A stretch of DNA of 35,552 nt from Gammaproteobacteria bacterium (lineage in GTDB: Bacteria > Pseudomonadota > Gammaproteobacteria > Chromatiales > Chromatiaceae). This document shows, in pieces, positions 29,747 through 35,552 of the stretch (its first letter is position 1; every line of letters begins with the position of its first letter). A model generated the notes under the pieces. That model saw only the letters and a program-made list of their open reading frames with translations, was not told the origin of the DNA and did no database searches. The DNA is taken from NCBI GenBank assembly GCA_030148485.1, contig JASBTJ010000047.1, forward strand, positions 1 through 35,552, in the 5' to 3' direction. The translations under genes and the position numbers were made by a program.

Positions 29747-30549
29747 CCGGGTATCTCCGACATCCCCCGGGCCGTCACCCCCGGGGGTCGGCGAGTGTCG
29801 AATTCATGGTGGCCGGTCTGGTTGCCGTTCCGTTGTTTCTGTTCGTGCCCCTCATTGGCAAGCAACTGGATACGGATTTTCGTACCGTGCAGGCGGCGCG
29901 TTACGCCACCTGGGAACGCACGGTCTGGGGAGAAGCCGGAAGCACGGCCAAAAGCCGCGACGTTATCGGATTGGAGGTCAACGATCGTTTCTACGGACAC
30001 CGGTCAGCACGTATTACGGCCCCGGACACCATCGCGGCTTCCGGCGGGGTTACCGAAGAGCCTTTGTGGCGGGATCATCGTGGCGTGTCCCTGCTCAGCA
30101 ACGCCGGCACGGCCCTTCCAGGAGACGGTAGCAATGTGCGGCAAACCGGCGTCCCAGGCGGTGGGCACTCGGCCGTGGTGCGTAATTTGGCCGGATCCGG
30201 CGTGTCCAGTTTCGTCGGGCTGGGCGGACTGGGCCTGAATACCAACGGTTACCTCGTCGCTGACGTGACCTTGCCGCTGACTATGGAATTGGGAAAGGCG
30301 GGGCGTATCTCCGTTACCCAGCATGCCGGCGCAGCAATCCTGACCGACGCCTGGACGGCACGAGGCGGGCGGCTCGGGCGAACTACCGCACTGACGATTC
30401 AGAAGCCGGTGCGAGCGTTGGTGAATGTCGGCACCATAATTTTTGGATCCGGGCCGCCAGGGTTGTTCTTCCGCGAGGCACGCGCCGGCCAGAACGCCGA
30501 CTTCACCCCGGACGGTAGCGTGGTGCCCCTCGGGTATTACAAGGAGTAG
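29737..30549 (+). CDS. TadE-like pseudopilin-type membrane protein
   Basis: 270 residues from ATG 29737 (GGAGG upstream). The N-terminus has RGSASVEFMVAGLVAVPLFLFVPLIG, the TadE motif with a conserved Glu inside the helix boundary, then KQLDTDFRTVQAARYATWERTV. The 210-residue periplasmic part has no recognised domain and is longer than in minimal TadE proteins. TadE and TadF are pseudopilins processed by TadV that prime Flp pilus assembly; the motif here is closer to TadE than to Flp. The stop is followed directly by the ribosome site of the next gene. Confidence 0.75.
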   Translation: MAMTGYLRHPPGRHPRGSASVEFMVAGLVAVPLFLFVPLIGKQLDTDFRTVQAARYATWERTVWGEAGSTAKSRDVIGLEVNDRFYGHRSARITAPDTIAASGGVTEEPLWRDHRGVSLLSNAGTALPGDGSNVRQTGVPGGGHSAVVRNLAGSGVSSFVGLGGLGLNTNGYLVADVTLPLTMELGKAGRISVTQHAGAAILTDAWTARGGRLGRTTALTIQKPVRALVNVGTIIFGSGPPGLFFREARAGQNADFTPDGSVVPLGYYKE

Positions 30550-30551
30550 TG

Positions 30552-31259
30552 ATGTCGAACCCTGGCTCGATCGCGCCACGCCATGCCGTTGCTTGTCTTC
30601 TACTGCTGCTGCTGAGCGTTGGCGGCGCCGCGACGGATCTGGCAGGCGTCGACCTGCCGATGCTGGTGCTCATGCCAGGAGCGCAGGGGCAGTGGGTCAG
30701 CAAAAAAATGGCGTTAAACGGGTTACCCATGTCGATATACGGTTTCACCACCCGCGCCGACGTCGACGCGGTGCGGGTGTATTACACCGATTATCTGCGG
30801 TCGCGCGGGATTGTGGCGCACACGGATAGGTCGCAAGGGAGTGTCACCGTCGGCGGCGCCGATGAAAAGCACTATTACAGCGTCCAATTGACGCCACATG
30901 CCGACCAGGTCGAGGCCTTGTTGGTGGTGTCGATGCGTCCGGACCTGGCAACACCTGACAAGGTCAGTGCGTTGCCACTCCCATCGGGTGTTGAGATCAA
31001 AGGCAAGTACGAATATCTGGACGCGGGGCAGCTCGCCGAGTCCGTGGATTTCGTTGCTGACACCGCTGCGCATGTGCTGGCGCGCAATCTGGCCGGGCGC
31101 CTGGAGCGCACGGGTTGGACAGTGATCATGGCCGAGCGGATGCGCGGAGAGGTCAGCGGTTGGACCGGTGAGTTTCAGCGCGACGGCGAACAGCTCCAGG
31201 CACAGCTCATGGATCAGCCGGGCGGCGGCGTGCACGGCATGATCCACTGGAGGAAATAG
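30552..31259 (+). CDS. Exported protein of unknown function in the Tad locus
   Basis: 235 residues from ATG 30552, five bases after AAGGAG (a GTG at 30549 is in frame). The N-terminal hydrophobic stretch VACLLLLLLSVGGAATDLAG is a signal peptide. The mature protein contains two similar alpha/beta segments (TTRADVDAVRVYYTDYLRSRG and DTAAHVLARNLAGRLERTGW), each followed by beta strands, suggesting a duplicated small domain. No family is recognised. It is followed two bases later by a small Flp-like gene. A periplasmic pilus accessory protein is the simplest guess. Confidence 0.65.
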   Translation: MSNPGSIAPRHAVACLLLLLLSVGGAATDLAGVDLPMLVLMPGAQGQWVSKKMALNGLPMSIYGFTTRADVDAVRVYYTDYLRSRGIVAHTDRSQGSVTVGGADEKHYYSVQLTPHADQVEALLVVSMRPDLATPDKVSALPLPSGVEIKGKYEYLDAGQLAESVDFVADTAAHVLARNLAGRLERTGWTVIMAERMRGEVSGWTGEFQRDGEQLQAQLMDQPGGGVHGMIHWRK

Positions 31260-31261
31260 CC

Positions 31262-31423
31262 ATGCCACCCACTGGCAAGTCCGTGACCACCGGATCGGTC
31301 ATTACCGAATACCTGATTGTATTGCTTGCGTTGATCGGCATTCTGCTCGGTGCTTGGCAAGCGATGCAGTTGTTTGAAACCCATGCTGCAAATGCCAGCT
31401 GGACAGTCAGCCTGCCCCTGTAA
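31262..31423 (+). CDS. Second Flp-like small pilin
   Basis: 53 residues. TTG followed by SVITEYLIVLLALIGILLGAW shows the class IVb prepilin motif: Gly before the cut, Glu at +5, Tyr at +6, then a hydrophobic helix. The mature form of about 43 residues would match short Flp pilins in size. It begins two bases after the preceding gene, whose last codons (GGAGGAAATAG) provide a strong ribosome site, and ends two bases before cpaB. It may be a minor pilin or the true structural subunit; the 95-residue pilin at 27580 is the alternative major subunit. Confidence 0.75.
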   Translation: MPPTGKSVTTGSVITEYLIVLLALIGILLGAWQAMQLFETHAANASWTVSLPL

Positions 31424-31425
31424 TC

Positions 31426-32205
31426 ATGAATCTATCGAAATCCATTGTGCTCATGCTCGTTCTCGCCCTGGTGACCGGCGGTATCGCCGCGTACCTGTCC
31501 GATCGATATATCGCCGATCAGGTTGCCGAACACCGGCAACAGCTTGATGCCCGTTACGAGCCGGTCAAGGTGGTGGTCGCATCACGGGATCTTTTTCCTG
31601 GGACGGTCATCTCGTCCGATACGGTTTCACTGCGTGCGGTGCCAAAGGGTTACATACATCAAGATGCCTTGCGTCCGGACGAATTCTCGGCTGTCGCCGG
31701 CTTGACGTTGGCTCATCCGTTGAAGGCGGGAGAAACGGTGTTGCGGTCGCATCTTTCCAGTCAGCGCGGCGGGCATTTCGCCGGATTGATCGAAGATGGA
31801 AAGCGGGCACTGACTCTGTCCGTGGATGATATTTCGTCCGTGTCCGGAATGTTGCAGCCAAACGACCGTGTGGACATTTTGATGACCACTCGAGATGGCA
31901 AGGATCCGTTGACCTTTCCGTTGATCGAAGACGTGTTGGTATTGGCTACCGGCGTCAAGACCGACGCATACGGCGAAGACGGGGTCGTGTCGACCTACAA
32001 TACTGCGACGGTACTGGTCGGCCCCAAGGACTCCGCGCGTCTGGTGCATGCATCGTCTGTGGGTAAACTCACTTTCGTGCTTCGCGGTGGCGATTTGCTG
32101 AACGAGGAATCGTTTCCGGCCAAGGTCACGCGTGCCTCCTTACTGGGCACTGGGGAACAGGACAAACCGGCGCACAAGGTAGAGATCATCGTGGGACGCC
32201 GTTAG
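31426..32205 (+). CDS. cpaB: Flp pilus assembly protein CpaB/RcpC
   Basis: 259 residues. The N-terminal helix (SIVLMLVLALVTGGIAAYLS) anchors it in the inner membrane. An SAF domain follows (about residues 44-110: VKVVVASRDLFPGTVISSDTV, AVPKGYI), then the RcpC/CpaB domain (ALTLSVDDISSVSGMLQPNDRVDIL). CpaB links the secretin to the inner-membrane complex. It starts two bases after the small pilin gene without an evident ribosome site, which indicates coupling, and lies 15 bases before the secretin gene. Confidence 0.93.
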   Translation: MNLSKSIVLMLVLALVTGGIAAYLSDRYIADQVAEHRQQLDARYEPVKVVVASRDLFPGTVISSDTVSLRAVPKGYIHQDALRPDEFSAVAGLTLAHPLKAGETVLRSHLSSQRGGHFAGLIEDGKRALTLSVDDISSVSGMLQPNDRVDILMTTRDGKDPLTFPLIEDVLVLATGVKTDAYGEDGVVSTYNTATVLVGPKDSARLVHASSVGKLTFVLRGGDLLNEESFPAKVTRASLLGTGEQDKPAHKVEIIVGRR

Positions 32206-32220
32206 CCCAGCCGGAGAGGT

Positions 32221-33579
32221 ATGGGCGCGGTGAGGAATCGTCTGATAAGGATATTGAGCGTGAAAACCATAACAATGCTCGCGGTCGTCATGTTGTCCGC
32301 GTTTGGGTTGGGTCAGTCGGCGGTAGCCGCTGCGGCGAAAACACTGTACCTCAAGGCCGGGCATACCCTGATCGAGTCCGGGGGCGCACAACCGTTGCAA
32401 CGCATCGCCATCGGCGACGGTGCAATCGCGGAGGTTCGCTTGATTGAGGAAGCCAACGATCTGCTGTTGATCGGCAAGTCACCGGGAAACACCGACGTGC
32501 GTCTGTGGTATCGAAACGGTGAGACCGGATATCTGCGCGTCGTGGTGCGACCGGCCGACGGCGGGGCGGTCAAGGCCCGAGGCCCGACCATCGCCCAGGT
32601 GCGGGATTTGCTCGGTGATGTTGATGGCATCACAGTGACCCGGCTGGGCAACGGCATTGTCATCGACGGCAAGGTGGCAGAAACCGCCCACCTGAATCGG
32701 ATAGACGAGATCAGCAAACGTTTTTCCGGCGTGACGTCGTTTGTTGTCGGTCCAAAAGTCGCCAAGGAACCCACCATTCTGATCAAGGCCAAGCTGCTTG
32801 AGGTGCGCCGCAGCGCGTTACGGGATATTGGGGTCAACTGGAGTGACGCCTTGTCCGGCCCGACCTTCGCGCTGTTCGGTGATATTTCCGGAAATGGGCC
32901 CGCGACGCCGTTGACGCCGACCGGCCCCGGCGCTTTCGGTCAATTGCCGGTGGGTCGTTCCGGCCTTCAAGGGTACCTGGGAATTCAGACCAGCATTGGT
33001 TCCCTGGTGAACATCCTGCAGACCAATGGCGACGCCCGGATCCTGGCCGAGCCCACGCTGTCCTGTATCAGCGGCGGCAGCGCTGATTTTCTTGCCGGTG
33101 GTGAGATCCCGCTTCCGGTCGAACAACGGGGTGGCGGTATTTCCGTGGAGTTCAAACAATACGGCGTAAAACTCGATGTCAGCCCCATCGCCGACGACAC
33201 GGGGTTCATCAGTACCGAAGTCGAGGTGGAGGTCAGTAGCCTGGATGCGTCGGTCACCGTATTGGGGTTGCCGGGTTTTCTCACCCGGCGGGCGCGCACA
33301 CAGATGAATGTCGACCAGGGGCAGACCATGGTGATCGCGGGCCTGCTCAACAGCGAGGACGCGAAGAACGTAGACAAGGTGCCCGGCCTCGGACATGTCC
33401 CGATTCTCGGCGAGCTGTTCAAATCCCGCGAGTTCCGCAACAACGAAACCGAACTGGTGGTGTTGGTGACGCCGGTCATCGCGGATACCCGGGATGATCA
33501 AGTGGCGGCCTACCAGCAGCGTTTCGAGCAGATGAAGCAACGCGCGCAAAAGGCGCTGTTGTTTGAACTGGAAGATTGA
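32221..33579 (+). CDS. cpaC: Tad secretin CpaC/RcpA
   Basis: 452 residues with a signal peptide (MLAVVMLSAFGLGQSAVAA, residues about 19-37). The N-terminal pilus-assembly domain KTLYLKAGHTLIES to TDVRLWYRNGETG is followed by a BON-like segment and the secretin domain (about 255-430). That domain includes ILAEPTLSCISGGSADFLAGGEIP and GQTMVIAGLLNSEDAKNVDKVPGLGHVPILGELF cores. Secretins form the outer-membrane ring through which the pilus passes; the TPR lipoprotein upstream is its probable pilotin. GGAGAGG precedes the ATG. Confidence 0.93.
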   Translation: MGAVRNRLIRILSVKTITMLAVVMLSAFGLGQSAVAAAAKTLYLKAGHTLIESGGAQPLQRIAIGDGAIAEVRLIEEANDLLLIGKSPGNTDVRLWYRNGETGYLRVVVRPADGGAVKARGPTIAQVRDLLGDVDGITVTRLGNGIVIDGKVAETAHLNRIDEISKRFSGVTSFVVGPKVAKEPTILIKAKLLEVRRSALRDIGVNWSDALSGPTFALFGDISGNGPATPLTPTGPGAFGQLPVGRSGLQGYLGIQTSIGSLVNILQTNGDARILAEPTLSCISGGSADFLAGGEIPLPVEQRGGGISVEFKQYGVKLDVSPIADDTGFISTEVEVEVSSLDASVTVLGLPGFLTRRARTQMNVDQGQTMVIAGLLNSEDAKNVDKVPGLGHVPILGELFKSREFRNNETELVVLVTPVIADTRDDQVAAYQQRFEQMKQRAQKALLFELED

Positions 33580-33588
33580 GGTCACGTC

Positions 33589-35268
33589 ATGTTTCGTTTC
33601 GCCATCGAATCGGTCAAGGGAAAAACCCAGGTGCACGATCTGGCGCTGGGACGCTATACCCTTGGCCGGGGGTTGGGTTGTGATATCCGCTTGCCCGGCA
33701 AGCTGGTCGGAAGACGCCACGCCGTGCTGACGCTGGCGCCGGACGATGTCAGTCTGAACGGCGTTCAGGAAAATCGTCTTCAGTATCGGGGAGAGAGTCT
33801 CGATCGGCTTGAGGATCTGACAACCGGCACCGAGGTCGGATTGGGCGAGGCACGATTGATCGTGTTGGCGAATCCGTACCGGCATGCGCCGCAGGCGTCG
33901 GTCACTCCGGTGTCGGGTGAAACCTGTTTGGCGTCGATATCGACGCCAAACCCAATCAATGATCCACGAGGTTCGGCATCCTATGTGGCGGAAAAACGCA
34001 CACTGCAACTGGCTATCTACCAGGAACTCGACCTGTTCAAGCGCGCGGTGATCAAGGACCTCGACGCCGAGTCGTTGAGAACCGAGGCGTTGGCGGCAGC
34101 GCACAAAATCACCGCTGTACAGGCATTCCATCTGCCTGACGGGATATCGACCGAAGCCTTCATCACCGAGGTGGTGGCCGAGTCCATTGGCCTGGGTCCG
34201 GTGGAAAGCCTATTGGCCGATCCCGACGTGACGGAGATCATGATCAACGGCCCGGACGCGATCTACGTGGAGCGTCAGGGGTGCATCCAACGCACTGACC
34301 AGCGCTTCACGTCGGAGGATTCCCTGCGGGGTGTGATCGAGCGTATCGTTGCGCCGCTGGGACGTCGCATCGATGAAGGTTCGCCGATGGTCGATGCACG
34401 GTTGTCCGACGGTTCGCGGGTCAACGCGATCATACCGCCGCTGTCGCTAACCGGTCCGGTGCTGACCATTCGCAAGTTTGCCAAGCACAAGTTTGATCTT
34501 CAGGCGCTGGTTGCCGCGGGCAGCATGAGCGAATCGATGGCGGCATTCCTGCAGCAGTGTGTTCAGCATCGCAAGAACATCGTGGTCAGTGGTGGTACAG
34601 GCTCGGGCAAAACCACGCTGTTGAATGCATTGTCAGATCACATCCCGGTAGCCGAACGCATCATTACCATTGAAGACGCCGCGGAACTCAAACTGAGCCA
34701 GGAGCACGTGGTGTCGCTGGAGGCGCGGCCTGCCAATGTGGAAGGTCGTGGCGCGGTGCCTATTCGGGAGTTGGTCCGCAACGCACTGCGTATGCGGCCC
34801 GACCGAATCGTGGTCGGTGAGTGTCGCGGCGGTGAGGCCCTGGATATGTTGCAGGCGATGAATACGGGCCATGAAGGCTCGCTCACCACGGCCCATGCCA
34901 ACTCGCCGCGTGAACTGTTGTCCCGATTGGAAGTGATGGTGCTGATGGCCGGCATGGATCTGCCGGTACGTGTCGTTCGCGAACAGATCGCCGGTTCAGT
35001 GGACATCATAGTGCAACAGGCGCGGTTTCGGGATGGCCGACGCCGAATCACCAGTATCGTTGAGGTGGGGGGTATGGAACGGGATGTGATCCTGTTGCAT
35101 AACCTGTTCGCCTTCCACCAGACCCGTGTCGACGAGAACGGTCAGGTGCACGGCTTTTATACGGGGTTAGGCATGGCGCCAGGGTTCTACGATGAGATGG
35201 AGCGTGGGGGGCACCAAGTGGATCGTAACCTGTTTGTCCGGCACCCCGATTTGCTAGACAGGATGTAA
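33589..35268 (+). CDS. cpaF: FHA-domain-fused Tad pilus ATPase CpaF/TadA
   Basis: 559 residues, longer than the usual 420-480. The extra N-terminal 100 residues form a forkhead-associated domain, with GRYTLGRGLGCDIRLPGKLVGRRHAVLTL; such domains bind phosphothreonine. The T2SSE-type ATPase follows (about residues 135-520), with Walker A GGTGSGKTT, Asp box, Walker B RIVVGECRGGEALDML and His box GHEGSLTTAHANSPRE all intact. The enzyme powers Flp pilus assembly. The Arg and Ser/His residues expected in FHA ligand contact (GRG..RRH) are partly present. No TadZ/CpaE gene, usually found between cpaC and cpaF, is present. TGAGGT lies six bases before the ATG. Confidence 0.93.
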   Translation: MFRFAIESVKGKTQVHDLALGRYTLGRGLGCDIRLPGKLVGRRHAVLTLAPDDVSLNGVQENRLQYRGESLDRLEDLTTGTEVGLGEARLIVLANPYRHAPQASVTPVSGETCLASISTPNPINDPRGSASYVAEKRTLQLAIYQELDLFKRAVIKDLDAESLRTEALAAAHKITAVQAFHLPDGISTEAFITEVVAESIGLGPVESLLADPDVTEIMINGPDAIYVERQGCIQRTDQRFTSEDSLRGVIERIVAPLGRRIDEGSPMVDARLSDGSRVNAIIPPLSLTGPVLTIRKFAKHKFDLQALVAAGSMSESMAAFLQQCVQHRKNIVVSGGTGSGKTTLLNALSDHIPVAERIITIEDAAELKLSQEHVVSLEARPANVEGRGAVPIRELVRNALRMRPDRIVVGECRGGEALDMLQAMNTGHEGSLTTAHANSPRELLSRLEVMVLMAGMDLPVRVVREQIAGSVDIIVQQARFRDGRRRITSIVEVGGMERDVILLHNLFAFHQTRVDENGQVHGFYTGLGMAPGFYDEMERGGHQVDRNLFVRHPDLLDRM

Positions 35269-35294
35269 TCACCCACAGTCGCAAGGAAGCGCTG

Positions 35295-35552
35295 ATGAGC
35301 ATAGGGAAGGTGCGGCCGGTGGTCCGGCGCGTGTCCGGTGCGGCGTTGCTGGAAACGGTCATTGTGACGCCGATGCTGTTGTTGCTGGGGCTGGGCGGTC
35401 TGCAATGGGGTCTGGTGCATCATGCGCGCACCACGCTCAATCACGCGGCGTTTGAGGCGGCCCGGGACGGGGCGTTGGATCATGCTCGTCCGGGCGCGCT
35501 GCGCATGGGGCTGGCGCGGGGCCTGCTGCCGTTGCATGCGGGCAGTGGGCGG
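35295..35552 (+). CDS. TadE-like pseudopilin, truncated by window edge
   Basis: 86 residues are visible, starting after AAGGAAG. VSGAALLETVIVTPMLLLLGLGGLQWGLVHHARTTLNHAAFEAAR is the TadE/TadF signature: a helix beginning with Gly-Ala and an early Glu, then the conserved alpha-helical segment with a buried Ala-rich face. Like the TadE-like protein at 29737 it should be an inner-membrane pseudopilin. It lies 26 bases after cpaF. The C-terminus is outside the window. Confidence 0.8.
   Translation, partial: MSIGKVRPVVRRVSGAALLETVIVTPMLLLLGLGGLQWGLVHHARTTLNHAAFEAARDGALDHARPGALRMGLARGLLPLHAGSGR

Overview
The window looks like chromosome of a GC-rich proteobacterium, most likely a gammaproteobacterium. 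The reasons are the IS30-type transposase, the REP-like palindromes, paired sigma-54 enhancer-binding proteins, a cyanase locus and a Tad pilus locus. Genus cannot be fixed from sequence alone. A chemolithotroph or other environmental organism using cyanate or similar small nitrogen/sulfur compounds would fit.

Left edge (1-1.05 kb): the 3' end of an IS30-family transposase abuts a secreted-protein gene it appears to have truncated. After a gene-poor stretch comes the 3' half of a tRNA-Arg(ACG) with its terminator. This reads as the distal attachment-site scar of an integrated element lying to the left. From 1.1 to 4.5 kb there are accessory genes: a Fic AMP-transferase-type protein with palindromes in its promoter, a 270-bp terminal-inverted-repeat element carrying a REP pair, a toxin-antitoxin-like pair coupled to a small membrane protein, and a DUF1348 (NTF2-like) gene.

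Cyanate block (4.6-11.6 kb, minus strand): NrtA/CynA-like binding protein, permease, ATPase, CobW-family GTPase, WD40 protein, cyanase (cynS) and a HupE/UreJ-type membrane protein form one tightly packed leftward operon. It is preceded by a sigma-54-type promoter and a tandem palindrome.

Sigma-54 regulated block (12-22.7 kb, plus strand): a PAS-PAS-AAA-FIS regulator, a second NrtA-type ABC transporter (ATPase, Tat-exported binding protein, permease), a GAF-AAA-FIS regulator, and an operon of OsmC-like protein, acyl-CoA-dehydrogenase-like flavoprotein, DUF302 protein and a rubredoxin-FAD reductase fusion. I see GG-N10-GC promoters before the transporter, the second regulator and the OsmC operon. 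TTGTC/GACAA palindromes sit about 60-120 bp upstream of two of them. The inference is a regulated uptake and oxidative catabolic module for an unidentified small N- or S-compound, next to a cyanate module.

Tad/Flp pilus block (23-35.5 kb, plus strand, running off the right edge): tadB, tadC, DUF192, TPR lipoprotein, an Lnt-like nitrilase-fold membrane protein with a degenerate C39-like tail, a Flp pilin, TadG-like, secreted and TadE-like proteins, a second 53-aa Flp-like pilin, cpaB, secretin cpaC, an FHA-fused CpaF/TadA ATPase and a truncated TadE-like gene. TadZ/CpaE and the prepilin peptidase are not in the window.
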